NCBI RefSeq assembly: GCF_001975825.1
Contig: NZ_MTKN01000034.1
Location: 1-64,000 of the forward strand
Direction of reading: 5' to 3'
Length of the DNA: 64,000 bases
DNA from: [Flexibacter] sp. ATCC 35208
GTDB lineage: Bacteria; Bacteroidota; Bacteroidia; Chitinophagales; Chitinophagaceae
Part shown: in pieces, positions 47,901 to 57,900 of the stretch
Numbering within the stretch: the first letter of the stretch is position 1
Layout of the letters: the number at the start of each line of letters is the position of its first letter
Position numbers and translations under genes: made by a program
The notes under the pieces: model-generated
What the model was told of the DNA's origin: nothing
Databases searched by the model: none
Seen by the model: only the letters and a program-made list of their open reading frames with translations

Positions 47901-47986
47901 TACCCGGGATGGGAGTTGAACCCACACTCCCATTGCTGGGAACGGGATTTTAAGTCCCGCGTGTCTACCGATTCCACCACCCGGGT
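47901..47986 (-). tRNA. tRNA-Leu (anticodon TAA)
   Basis: Minus-strand cloverleaf of 86 nt with acceptor ACCCGGG pairing with CCCGGGT, anticodon loop CTTAAAA giving TAA, a long variable arm as expected for leucine, and a TTCAACT T loop. CCA is not encoded. Confidence 0.95.
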
Positions 47987-48037
47987 GGCCCTAAACAAAA
48001 AATCCAAATTGCACTGCAATTTGGAAGTTTGTCAGTG

Positions 48038-48110
<73 letters not shown>

Positions 48111-48271
48111 TTGTATTAAGAACTTATTTCCCTCAGAAATAACCCGTTGTTTTTTCGTTGGGATTGCAAAGATAGGATTTGTTTTATAAAAACAAAAAAA
48201 TCTTATCCTTATTTTTTAAAATTTGTAACCCACTACCCGAAAACCAAGCCCAGCCCAGCTTTAAAGTAAAT

Positions 48272-48297
48272 AAAAAAGACTGCGATACCACAGCCTT
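48272..48297 (-). terminator. terminator of the secreted hypothetical gene
   Basis: On the minus strand the stem AAGGCTG pairs with CAGTCTT (one G-T pair), followed by a T run. It lies 13 bases past the stop of the gene at 48310-49161. Confidence 0.7.
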
Positions 48298-48309
48298 TTC
48301 TAAAAATCT

Positions 48310-49161
48310 TTAAAATTTATATCTGTACCTGACCACACCTACCTGCACTTTCTGCCTGCCATATACATCCTGTGATTCTAACAGATCCATCTCATTGTAC
48401 GTATTTCTGTATATGATATAATCGCCGGACGTAACATTCACAGTTGTAGTCGCCCCAATCCTGTTTTTCGCATCGTAGTCAAATACATAATCCGGTAACA
48501 TCTTCTGTTTGGAAGGGTAGTAGCGGTAAATATCTGTCAGTAAACCCTGGTCATTGTACTTGTAATAGATCTTGCCTTTGTTCGTTTCCTGCTCTTCTAC
48601 TATGTGTCCTGCACTATCCAGTACAAATTTAACCGTCGTTGAGTCTTCCAGCTTTTCCCCACGGAAATGGATCATTCTGGTAGGTCTGTTCAGAGAATCG
48701 TACACATACCGTCTTGTTTCTGATACTGTGTACTTATTCTTAGGATCCTCGGTTTTGACGTAAATTTCCTTGATATTATGGGAAGAGTCGTATTTGTCGT
48801 ACGTATAAATGGTTGTAGTAATCACATTACGGGTACTATCCACAATCTTTGTCAGCTGACCATGGGTATTAAAGTACGTCCGCATAATGGAACGGCCTGT
48901 AGCGATGGAGGCGGTCACTGTCATCAGCTGGCGGTAGTCGTCCAGAAAATCCCGCTCACTCTTAAAGTCGTAATCGGTCTTCCGTCCCTCGGCATCGAGA
49001 CTTACTACTACCTGAGATTGTACTTTGGCCTTTTTGAAATTAGCCTGGTTGGCCTCCGTCTGTTTGGTATTGAGGATATCCAGGTAATAATACTGGGCCC
49101 TGGCTCCTGTGTAAAGTCCCAGAAATATGGCTATTGTAAATAAAGTTTTCCTCGTGTACAT
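48310..49161 (-). CDS. secreted hypothetical protein with YD-like repeats
   Basis: 283 residues with a Sec signal peptide (KTLFTIAIFLGLYTGARAQ) and a mature part rich in Tyr, Asp and Thr. Repeated patterns of the form (I/V)YxYDxxxR/N and YKYNDQGLLTDIYRY resemble degenerate YD/RHS-type beta-strand repeats. No catalytic motif is seen. It probably acts in the periplasm or at the cell surface. It stands alone between the tRNA pair and a divergently transcribed DUF3667 gene, and has its own terminator. Confidence 0.8.
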   Translation of the reverse strand: MYTRKTLFTIAIFLGLYTGARAQYYYLDILNTKQTEANQANFKKAKVQSQVVVSLDAEGRKTDYDFKSERDFLDDYRQLMTVTASIATGRSIMRTYFNTHGQLTKIVDSTRNVITTTIYTYDKYDSSHNIKEIYVKTEDPKNKYTVSETRRYVYDSLNRPTRMIHFRGEKLEDSTTVKFVLDSAGHIVEEQETNKGKIYYKYNDQGLLTDIYRYYPSKQKMLPDYVFDYDAKNRIGATTTVNVTSGDYIIYRNTYNEMDLLESQDVYGRQKVQVGVVRYRYKF

Positions 49162-49307
49162 ATTAAATGCAAAAATAATGATTTAGGGGATGTTATGGAT
49201 GAAGGATTTGTAAATTATTGAAATCCAGTCCCAACCCAATTTTGTATTCCCCTAAAACGTAAAACAGATTAAAAAAATTATATTTATAGGACTAACACTT
49301 TAGCCAT

Positions 49308-50237
49308 TTGAAAACACAACCTATCAGGGCAGAAAAAAACTGTCTTAATTGTGGCACCGAAGTTCCGGAGCGCTACTGTACTCATTGTGGTCAGGAAAAT
49401 ACCGTTCCTCACGAAACTTTCGGCCACCTGTTCAACCACTTCTTCGCCGATGTAATCCATTATGATTCAAAGACATTAATCACACTCAAGTACCTGCTGT
49501 TCCGGCCAGGGTTCCTCACCCAGGAATATACCGCCGGCAAAAGGGTCCGGTACGTGAATCCGATTAAGTTCTACATCTTTACGTCCTTCGTTTTTTTCTT
49601 CAGTTATTTCGCCTTTACGCATAAGGAAGAAAAAGGTGACACCCCAGGAGTGGTGGTCACCGAAAGCTACAACCTGAATGACTATGACAAAACGGATAGC
49701 GTCGCCAAAGCCTGGGCCGAAAAAATGGACAAGTACAAGGATGAAAAAGGCTATTTGGCCGCCCAAAAAGCCCTCCCTGAAAGTCAGCGGGATGGGATTA
49801 TTACAAAACAGGCTGTCCGCCAGTATTTTAAACAGAAAGAACGGAAGGAAAAAGGAGAGGAGAGCATGGACGAACGATTCCAGCATAACTATCCTAAAAT
49901 GATGTTCGTCTTACTCCCGCTATTTGCCCTTTACCTCAAATGGTTTTACCGCCGCAGCAAGCAATGGTTCTATGCCGACCATGCAATTTTCTCCCTACAC
50001 TTCCATACGTTCTTTTTTATCTTCTACCTTTTCACCACCATATTAGATTGGCTCTTTAATGTAGATTTTATATCTGTTTTTGGACTTATCGTCGTCTTTA
50101 TTTACCTCATGCTGTCATTAAAGAGAATCTATGGCGGCAAGTCATTCTGGAAAGCATTATTACTGGTGTTGTTATATAGTTTCACCCTCTTACTGGTCTT
50201 CACCGGGTTTTCATTATTGCTTACAATTTTGACGTAA
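49308..50237 (+). CDS. DUF3667-family membrane protein
   Basis: 309 residues from a TTG start. An N-terminal zinc-ribbon-like CxxCG...YCTHCGQ (about 13-29) is followed by FGHLFNHFFADVIHYDSKTLITL and PGFLTQEYTAGKRVRYVNPIKFY (quoted in parts), the signature of DUF3667. Then come one membrane span, a charged Lys/Glu-rich middle region (about 110-190) and four further spans at the C-terminus. Function is unknown; the family is frequent in Bacteroidota. It is divergent from the secreted hypothetical gene. Confidence 0.85.
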   Translation: MKTQPIRAEKNCLNCGTEVPERYCTHCGQENTVPHETFGHLFNHFFADVIHYDSKTLITLKYLLFRPGFLTQEYTAGKRVRYVNPIKFYIFTSFVFFFSYFAFTHKEEKGDTPGVVVTESYNLNDYDKTDSVAKAWAEKMDKYKDEKGYLAAQKALPESQRDGIITKQAVRQYFKQKERKEKGEESMDERFQHNYPKMMFVLLPLFALYLKWFYRRSKQWFYADHAIFSLHFHTFFFIFYLFTTILDWLFNVDFISVFGLIVVFIYLMLSLKRIYGGKSFWKALLLVLLYSFTLLLVFTGFSLLLTILT

Positions 50238-50245
50238 ATTAGGGG

Positions 50246-51025
50246 ATGCAACCAGAATTTATAATCATACACCAGCAGGTAGCGCCATATGTTGCGCACA
50301 TCCAATTGAACCGCCCTAAAGAACTGAATGCCCTCAATCTGCAATTAATGACAGAGCTGAAGGACGCATTAAAATCACTGGACGCAGACGAGAGTGTACG
50401 CGTAATCGTGATCAGCGGAAATGAAAAAGCTTTTGCGGCAGGCGCTGATATCAAACAGATGGCAGGGAAAACTGCCATGGATATGTATAATATAGATCAA
50501 TTCAGTACCTGGGATACAATAAAGAAAACAAAAAAGCCGTTGATTGCAGCAGTAAGCGGTTTTGCATTAGGCGGTGGCTGTGAACTCGTTATGCTTTGCG
50601 ATATGATCATAGCCAGTGAAACCGCCCGATTTGGACAACCTGAAATCAAGATCGGCGTGATGCCCGGAGCAGGAGGGACCCAACGCCTGACAAGGGCCGT
50701 GGGCAAAGCTCTTGCTATGGAAATGGTACTGACGGGAAAATTTATTACCGCAATTGAAGCATTAAATGCAGGACTAATTAACCGTATCGTTCCGGTTGAA
50801 TTATATTTGCAGGAAGCAATCCAGTTAGCGACCGAAATTGCAGCACTGAGTCCACTCGCTGTACGCATGGCGAAAGAGTCTGTACTGAAAGCTTTCGATA
50901 GCTCGCTGGAAGAAGGCTTACATTTTGAAAGGAAGAACTTCTACCTGCTGTTTGCCTCCGATGATCAGAAAGAAGGCATGCAGGCTTTTGTAGAAAAACG
51001 AGTACCTGTATTTAAAGGAAAATGA
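50246..51025 (+). CDS. enoyl-CoA hydratase/isomerase (crotonase) family protein
   Basis: 259 residues, the usual crotonase length. Visible blocks are AFAAGADIKQM (oxyanion hole), FALGGGCELVMLCD (with the first catalytic Glu) and GQPEIKIGVMPGAGGTQRL (second catalytic Glu). Both glutamates are kept, which favours hydration of trans-2-enoyl-CoA in fatty acid or amino acid breakdown. It starts 8 bases after the DUF3667 gene. Confidence 0.93.
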   Translation: MQPEFIIIHQQVAPYVAHIQLNRPKELNALNLQLMTELKDALKSLDADESVRVIVISGNEKAFAAGADIKQMAGKTAMDMYNIDQFSTWDTIKKTKKPLIAAVSGFALGGGCELVMLCDMIIASETARFGQPEIKIGVMPGAGGTQRLTRAVGKALAMEMVLTGKFITAIEALNAGLINRIVPVELYLQEAIQLATEIAALSPLAVRMAKESVLKAFDSSLEEGLHFERKNFYLLFASDDQKEGMQAFVEKRVPVFKGK

Positions 51026-51059
51026 TAGCGGCTATAGAAAGGCCGTGAACAATGAAATC

Positions 51060-51578
51060 ATGACATTTACCAAACAAGTGACAGCCATCACCGTGATGGC
51101 TACATGCATCTTCGGGTGCAAAGAACCCTCAATGAATAATGCAAGGGAGAAGAAAGACAACATTGAAGCGCCGGAGACAGATACAATGATAACCATTAAC
51201 GACGCGGTTGAACTCGTGAAAGTGACCTCCTGGAAGCATTTTGAACAGTACGACGGCAAGTATATTACGGAAACGGATATACTGCAACGTGAACCGCTCA
51301 AATCGCGGCTTAAGACTTTGTTGGGAAATGATAACAATACCCTGCGCGAGCGTTTTGACGTCGCACCTCCTATTGAAGTAGAAAATGATGTACTGTATAA
51401 CCAGGGCTGTCGTAAACACTATTGCGGGGCTGATGAAGCCGCGATTGCAATTGATATGAAATCTGATATCGTATATGCAGGTGTGGCGGCAAATGGGATT
51501 GTAAAGCTGTATAGTGAGCAGCGAGATCCGAGGTTTCCGGAAAAACTACTAAAGTGGAAAGAGAAATTCGGTAATTAA
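51060..51578 (+). CDS. putative lipoprotein, unknown function
   Basis: 172 residues. The N-terminus TKQVTAITVMATCIFGC is a lipoprotein signal with IFGC as the probable lipobox. The C-terminal half contains a CRKHYCGADEAAIAID block, a CxxHxC pattern that faintly recalls the loop of Ivy-type lysozyme inhibitors, but overall similarity is not established. A GTG at 51045 is an alternative start. It lies shortly after the enoyl-CoA hydratase gene and may share its transcript. Confidence 0.7.
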   Translation: MTFTKQVTAITVMATCIFGCKEPSMNNAREKKDNIEAPETDTMITINDAVELVKVTSWKHFEQYDGKYITETDILQREPLKSRLKTLLGNDNNTLRERFDVAPPIEVENDVLYNQGCRKHYCGADEAAIAIDMKSDIVYAGVAANGIVKLYSEQRDPRFPEKLLKWKEKFGN

Positions 51579-51585
51579 GTCAAAT

Positions 51586-51750
51586 AAAAACATTCCTGAA
51601 AGAGGGAATTCACTAATGGAATGAGGTTATTTTTAGAAAAAGAAACATTCATAAAAGAGATAATTCACTAATGAGAATGAGTCCCTTTTCAGAAAAAGAA
51701 ACATTCCTGAAACCGCGAATTCACTCATTAGCATAAAACCATTTTCAGCA
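51586..51750. repeat. three degenerate tandem repeats of about 55 bp
   Basis: Three consecutive units each hold AAACATTC, a short variable part, AATTCACT and a closing TTTTCAGAAA-like run. The CATTC starts fall at 51591, 51646 and 51702. They fill the gap between a lipoprotein gene and the convergent tex gene. Confidence 0.7.
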
Positions 51751-51751
51751 A

Positions 51752-51786
51752 AAAGAGGCCCATTCCGGTAAGGAATGGGCCTCTTT
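51752..51786. terminator. bidirectional terminator between convergent genes
   Basis: A 15-bp perfect stem (AAAGAGGCCCATTCC and its complement) has a GGTAA loop, with A and T runs on either side. It can serve both the rightward lipoprotein gene and leftward tex. Confidence 0.9.
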
Positions 51787-51805
51787 ATAATTATAAAACA
51801 AAGAA

Positions 51806-54073
51806 TTAATTAAACTTCTTCTTCAACTCCGCCAGCTTAGCCTGGAAATCATTCAAAGGTGCTGGTGCAGCCTTTTTACTATTGTTGTTATTATTATCCG
51901 GTTTACGCTGCTGCTCCCTGTTTCTGGGTTGCTGCTGCTGCGCAGGCTCATTCGTTTTCATTGACAATGATATACGTTTACGGGATGGATCTACCTCCAA
52001 CACTGTCACCGTCACCTTCTGGTTCAACTTCACCGCCTCATTAGGATTGCTGATATATTTATTGCTCAAATGAGAAATATGCACCAGACCATCCTGTTTC
52101 ACCCCTACATCCACAAACGCACCGAAGTTCGTAATATTCGTTACCACACCTGGCAATGTCATACCTACTCTCAGATCTTCCATACTCTTGATCCCTTCCG
52201 CATATTCAAAGATCGCTATCTCATCGCGTGGGTCACGGCTTGGCTTATCCAACTCCTTCAGGATGTCTTCCAAAGTAAGCAGACCTACTTCTTCACTTAC
52301 ATACTCCTTAGGGTTGATCTGCTTACGCAGATCTTCTTTCGCTATCAGATCCTGCACAGTACAATGCTGTTTGGAAGCCATGCTTTCAATCAGTTTATAA
52401 CGCTCAGGGTGTACTGCTGAATTATCCAGTGGGTTATCGCCATTCTCAATACGAAGGAACCCCGCACACTGTTCGAACGCCTTTTCACCCAAACGGGTTA
52501 CTTTCTTCAGCTGTGAACGATTGCTGAATGCACCATTCTCCTTACGGTATTTTACAATATTCTCCGCCAGACTTGGCCCTAAACCAGATACATACGCCAG
52601 CAGGTGCTTGGATGCCGTATTCAGGTTCACTCCTACATTGTTCACACAACTTACCACTACTCTGTCCAGGCTCTGTTTCAACTGAGACTGATTCACATCG
52701 TGCTGGTACTGACCCACACCAATCGCTTTCGGATCAATCTTCACCAGCTCAGCCAGCGGATCGATCAGTCTGCGGCCAATAGATATGGCGCCACGCACAG
52801 TTACATCAAATTCAGGGAATTCCTCACGCGCTACTTCAGATGCAGAATACACAGAAGCACCACTTTCATTCACCATGAATACGTTGATCTTTTTACCAAA
52901 ATCAATCTTCTTCACAAATTCTTCTGTCTCTCTACCAGCAGTACCATTACCAACTGCGATAGCAGAAGTGTCATAACGATCAGCCCATTTTTTCAGCAGG
53001 GCTTCTGCGTCATCACGTTTATAGTTCTTTTCCAGTGGGTAAATTACATCGTTGTCCAGCATATTACCCTGGTTGTCCAGTGCTACCACTTTACAACCGG
53101 TTCTATAACCCGGGTCAATGGCAATTACAGCTTTAGGCCCCAGTGGTGCAGCGAGCAACAGCTGACGCAGGTTCTCTGCGAACACCTCGATTGCTTCCTG
53201 ATCCGCCCTGTCCTTTGCCAGTGCACGGAATTCATTTTCCAGTGAAGGACGCAGCAGACGTTTGTAAGAATCTGTGATCGCTTTTCCTATCTGCTCTGCA
53301 GCAGCATTGCGGGTGGTAATGAATTGTTTATCCATGATCTCAATCGCATCTTCCTCATTAGGCGCGATGGTGCCATAGAGGAATCCTTCCGCCTCTCCAC
53401 GCAGAATAGCCAGTACACGGTGAGAAGGTATTTTGCTGAAATCTTCGTTGAAATCGAAGTAATCTTTGTATTTATTGCCTTCCTCTTCTTTGCCTTCAAT
53501 CACTTTGGATGTTAAAACAGAAGTATGGTTGAAGAGCTTACGCATTTTGTCACGCAGCTCAGCATTTTCGTTAATCCACTCAGCCATGATATCGCGGGCA
53601 CCTTTCAGGGCTTCGTCCGTAGAGGCTACCTGCTCGTTAAGGAACTGTTCTGCAAGGGATTGTGGTACACCTTCCTGTTGTTCAAACAGCATTTTAGCCA
53701 GTGGTTCCAGGCCTTTTTCAATTGCCACAGTAGCCCTGGTCTTACGTTTGGGTTTATATGGCAGATAAATATCTTCCAGTTCTGTCAGTACCCAGGTAGT
53801 TTCCAGTTTGTCCTGCAGCTCAGGGGTCATTTTCTCCTGGTCTGTAATGGTTTTGATAATGAACGCACGACGTTCATCAATCTCCTTGTAACGTTTCTGG
53901 AGGTCTTCAATACGGCCTATCTGCACCTCATCAAGGCTGCCTGTCACTTCCTTACGGTAGCGACTGATAAAAGGTACCGTAGACCCTTCTGCCAGCAAAT
54001 TCATGGTATTCTCAGCTGAACGGGCTGGAATGCCCAATTCAGACGAAATAAGTGCAATGTGTTTGGTATTCAT
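51806..54073 (-). CDS. tex: Tex-family RNA-binding transcription accessory protein
   Basis: 755 residues, as usual for Tex. The N-terminal helical part carries TVPFISRYRKEVTG and DLEDIYLPYKPKRKTRA-like blocks. A YqgF-like domain with AIDPGYRTGCKVV and GNGTAGRETE follows, then helix-hairpin-helix repeats (VNLNTASKHLLAYVSGLG). The C-terminal S1 domain reads GVVTNITNFGAFVDVGV and HISHLS. It ends in an Asn/Gln-rich tail. Tex binds nucleic acid and affects transcription; it is a conserved housekeeping gene. Confidence 0.95.
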   Translation of the reverse strand: MNTKHIALISSELGIPARSAENTMNLLAEGSTVPFISRYRKEVTGSLDEVQIGRIEDLQKRYKEIDERRAFIIKTITDQEKMTPELQDKLETTWVLTELEDIYLPYKPKRKTRATVAIEKGLEPLAKMLFEQQEGVPQSLAEQFLNEQVASTDEALKGARDIMAEWINENAELRDKMRKLFNHTSVLTSKVIEGKEEEGNKYKDYFDFNEDFSKIPSHRVLAILRGEAEGFLYGTIAPNEEDAIEIMDKQFITTRNAAAEQIGKAITDSYKRLLRPSLENEFRALAKDRADQEAIEVFAENLRQLLLAAPLGPKAVIAIDPGYRTGCKVVALDNQGNMLDNDVIYPLEKNYKRDDAEALLKKWADRYDTSAIAVGNGTAGRETEEFVKKIDFGKKINVFMVNESGASVYSASEVAREEFPEFDVTVRGAISIGRRLIDPLAELVKIDPKAIGVGQYQHDVNQSQLKQSLDRVVVSCVNNVGVNLNTASKHLLAYVSGLGPSLAENIVKYRKENGAFSNRSQLKKVTRLGEKAFEQCAGFLRIENGDNPLDNSAVHPERYKLIESMASKQHCTVQDLIAKEDLRKQINPKEYVSEEVGLLTLEDILKELDKPSRDPRDEIAIFEYAEGIKSMEDLRVGMTLPGVVTNITNFGAFVDVGVKQDGLVHISHLSNKYISNPNEAVKLNQKVTVTVLEVDPSRKRISLSMKTNEPAQQQQPRNREQQRKPDNNNNNSKKAAPAPLNDFQAKLAELKKKFN

Positions 54074-54114
54074 GAAACGAAAATTAGTCTTTTTACGGTG
54101 ATTAAACCGGCCGA

Positions 54115-54148
54115 CAAATGTAAAGAAAATGCCTTTGTCATCAACAAA
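54115..54148 (-). promoter_or_regulatory. candidate tex promoter
   Basis: On the minus strand a TACATTTG -7 element (54122-54115) has a TTTTGTTG stretch 19-22 bases upstream (54148-54142). This fits the Bacteroidota -33 TTTG/-7 TAnnTTTG pattern and gives a leader of about 35 bases before the tex ATG. Confidence 0.5.
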
Positions 54149-54234
54149 AAGAAATTAACATATGATGGCCGGCCGGATATCCTCAAATTTCGGCCCGAAA
54201 TTAGCAGCGGACACATATTCCTTATATTTGACAA

Positions 54235-54996
54235 ATGGAAAATAACGCAGCCTTCGAACGGCTACTCAGTATTATGGATGATCTCAGGGAAAAATGCCCC
54301 TGGGATAGAAAACAAACCATCCACACCCTGCGTCAGCAATCTATTGAAGAATTATATGAACTGGCAGACGCTATCACCACTTCCGACTGGAAATCCATTA
54401 AGGAAGAACTGGGCGACCTGCTGCTGCATATCGTTTTTTATGCCAAAATAGGCGCCGAACAAGGGCAGTTTACCATGACAGATGTGATCAACGGCATCTG
54501 TGAAAAGCTCATTTTCCGCCATCCGCACATCTATGGCGATGTCAAAGCCGAAGATGAGGATGCCGTTAAACAAAACTGGGAAAAACTGAAACTGAAAGAA
54601 GGCAAGACCTCTGTACTCAGTGGTGTACCTGTATCCCTGCCTGCATTGGTAAAGGCCATGCGCCTGCAATCCAAGGCAAAAACTGTCGGTTTTGAGTGGG
54701 ATACCACGGAACAGGTATGGGATAAAGTGAAAGAGGAAGTACAGGAACTGGAAGAAGTAGTGGCTACCGGCAATCCCGACGAAATTGAAGGGGAATTCGG
54801 GGATGTACTCTTTTCTCTGGTCAACTATTCACGTTTTCTGAAGATTGATGCAGAAAATGCACTGGAACGTACTAATAAAAAATTCATCAGCCGCTTCCAG
54901 TATATTGAAAAGAAAGCGGCCGAAAAAGGCAAATCTTTGGATGAAATGACGCTGGGTGAAATGGATGAACTCTGGAACGAAGCGAAAAAATGTTAG
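54235..54996 (+). CDS. mazG: nucleoside triphosphate pyrophosphohydrolase MazG
   Basis: 253 residues with two MazG domains. The N-terminal one reads CPWDRKQTIHTLRQQSIEELYEL and KEELGDLLLHIVFYA (in parts), the C-terminal one VKEEVQELEEV and EFGDVLFSLVNYSR. The ExxE...ExxD metal-binding pattern is present in both. It hydrolyses NTPs to NMP and pyrophosphate. A TATATTTG element lies just 5 bases before the ATG. The 3' end overlaps the kinase gene by 7 bases, so the two are translationally coupled. Confidence 0.95.
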   Translation: MENNAAFERLLSIMDDLREKCPWDRKQTIHTLRQQSIEELYELADAITTSDWKSIKEELGDLLLHIVFYAKIGAEQGQFTMTDVINGICEKLIFRHPHIYGDVKAEDEDAVKQNWEKLKLKEGKTSVLSGVPVSLPALVKAMRLQSKAKTVGFEWDTTEQVWDKVKEEVQELEEVVATGNPDEIEGEFGDVLFSLVNYSRFLKIDAENALERTNKKFISRFQYIEKKAAEKGKSLDEMTLGEMDELWNEAKKC

Positions 54997-57900
54997 ACAT
55001 TAAAGAAATACGGCTTTTCTTTATCCGACACGGATATCTACTGATCGTAGCAGCCTGGCTGTTTACCTTTTCCTTCCTGTTTAGTAACTACTGGTCTTAC
55101 TATTCCTCCCCCATGGGAGTGAAGCGCAGCCTGGAAAAAAGCATCTCCCAGCGGGAAGCGTCCTTTGAAAAAATAATCAAAGATCAGTTGCTGCTCAACC
55201 ATCTTTTTTCACGCAATTACAATGAGAAGGAAATAAAAAGTCTGGATACAAAGGACTTTTATGTTTTTGCCTACGATAGCAGTGTGGCCGGCCGATGGCT
55301 GGTATTCTGGAGCACCAATATGGTGACGCCGGAAGAATGGCAGGTGCCGCTGGTGGATGGAAACCGCTTCGTAAAATTAAAAAACGGATATTATGAAGTG
55401 CTGTGCCGCCGGGTATTTAGTCCGGAGGCCGGTCATGAACGCTTTATGGTCGGTGTAATTCCGGTCATGATGGAGTATAGTATTACGAACAATTACCTGG
55501 TCGATCACTTTTATGATAAACCTGCGCTGGGGCGGGAATACAATATTAATCTCAAAGCTCCGGGTATACCCGTACTCAATGGCAAAGGGCTGATCCTTTT
55601 TTACCTGCACTACGACAGAACGCTGGATACCAAGCCACCTAACCTGCTGAGTGTCATACTCAGAGTAATGGGTTGTATCTGTGTATTGATCTTCATCAAC
55701 CTCTTTGCCGCTACTCTGGCAAGACAGAAGAGCGCCCTGAATGGATTTCTGTTCCTGGCGGCAGTCATTGTCGTATTCAGGTTACTGAGCTATGTGTACC
55801 CGTTTCCTTTCAACCTGCGAACACTCAATATCTTCACGCCTTTGATCTATGCAAAGGATGAGATCTTCCGATCGCTGGGTGACCTGTTGCTGAATGTATC
55901 GCTGACGTTTTGGTTGTTACTGTTTTTCAGGCAGCATGTAAAATCGATCAAAGCGCCGCCGGTGAAGAATGTATGGCAGCTAAGAGGTGTGATCATTCTG
56001 AGTAGTTACATCATGTATGTGGTCGGACAGTTTTTGTCTGAGCTCATTCAGAGTCTGGTGATCGACTCCCGCATTTCTTTTGATGTGGCGAATCCATTCA
56101 GTCTGAATGAATACAGCATCATCGGTGCGATCATATTAGGGTTCATCGCGTTTAGCTTCCTCTTCTTTTCGCAGATTGTGAATTCACTGCTCAATGAGTT
56201 GACCAGTTTCAGGCATCGTACCAAGTATGTATTCCTGGCGATAGTCGGTGTAGTGTGGCTGGTGTTCAGGATCCATAATCCGGAGATACATTATTCCATT
56301 GCTTTGGTGATATGGCTGATCATCTATGTGATCCTGCTGGATGCACTGGCGTTTAAATTTGAGAATAGTCTGGCGACAGTGCCGTTTTTGTTCTGGTTGT
56401 TTTTGCTGACGATCACGACCTCTGCGGTGCTGGTGTATTATAACGACCAGAAGGAGCTGAGTCTGCGTGAGAGGATGGCGATAGAATTGTCAAAACAAAA
56501 GGACCCTTATCTTGAAATGCTGCTCACAGATGTAACAAAGCAGATGGAGCGGGATGAACTGTTACAATACTTTTTTCAGCAGGCGAATGGGGGGAATATG
56601 CCCAGGAGTACGCTGGAGAATGAGTTGAAGCAAAAATATTTTAAAGGATACCTGGGTCGATTTAAGGTAGACATCTATGCTTTTGATGAGAACGGGATGC
56701 CGATCTATGGTGGTGACACCAGTTCTTTCTATTCACTGAGCAGGAAGATGCTGGTGGAATCAGAACTGATCGGGAATGATCTCTATTATAATGAAAGAGG
56801 ATTCAATGATTATAGTTATATAGGTCAGAAAGATTTTTATCGCAATGGGGATAAGGCAGGCTACCTGGTATATGAGCTGACGCCTGCGGTGGTCAATTCA
56901 CAACGATTGTATCCTGAATTGCTGGTGGATGGAGAGATCTATGACCCTGAAAAAGAGTCTAATGCTACTTATTCTTATGCGATTTATGACAAGGGGCAAC
57001 TGGTAAATAATAACAATGATTACTCGTTTCCGGTCAAGTTGTACGATTCAGATATGCCTACAGATGAAGTGACGGTGAAGACAGTGAATGGGTATTCGCT
57101 GATGTACTACAAAGCTTCGAAAGACAAGGTCGTGATTGTGGCGAAAGAGATCAGGAGCTTTATAGAATTTATCACGCTCTTTGCGTACATGTTCTGCCTG
57201 TTCCTGTTGATCATTGCCATTTACAGGGTGCTGGATCTGTTGGTGAAAGCAAGAATGCGGATTGGTAACCTGAAATCACTGGTCAATATTAATATCAGAA
57301 GAAAGGTAACCGGGACTATCATTTTCATTGTGGTATTTGCATTTGTGATCTTAGGTCTGACCACGGTATTGTTCTTCATTGATCGTTCTGAAAGGGAGAA
57401 TAAAGAGCGTCTGAGCCATACGATCAATGAGGTGACGCATGAAGTGGAGAAGGTATTTGCGAATCAACGCATGTTTGATGACCTGGAGGATCTGTATGAC
57501 CCGATATTCCAGGCCAGTTTGTCAGAATCCATTGGAGAGATTGCGGATGAGCGGGCGTTGGATATAAACATTTATGACAGGGATGGAAATTTGCAGGTAA
57601 CAACGCAGCCACTGATTACAGAGAAAGGGTTGTTGTCCAGAAAAATAAATCCGGATGCGTATATGCAACTGGGTCGTCAGCAAAAGATCCAGTGGATCCA
57701 GAAGGAGAAGATCGGTTCCATGGGGTACTTATCTGGCTATGCACCGTTGCGTAATAATGGAGAGATCTTCGCTTATCTGAATGTACCGTATTTTGCAACG
57801 CAAACGGAATTGAACCAGCAGATCTCCAACTTCTTAGTGGCGCTCATCAATTTCAATGCGTTTATTTTCTTAATAGCAGGGTTATTAGCATTATTAATTA

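Noticed and set aside
52604..53245. 213-codon plus-strand frame
   Set aside because: It is antisense to tex, with a Phe/His/Cys-rich translation and no motif; tex itself is strongly supported.
54223..54230. TATATTTG considered as the mazG -7 element
   Set aside because: It matches TAnnTTTG but lies 5 bases before the mazG ATG, which would put the start site at or inside the codon, and no -33 element is seen.
54059..54451. Plus-strand frame overlapping the start of mazG
   Set aside because: It overlaps the tex start and most of the first MazG domain in another frame and shows no family motif.
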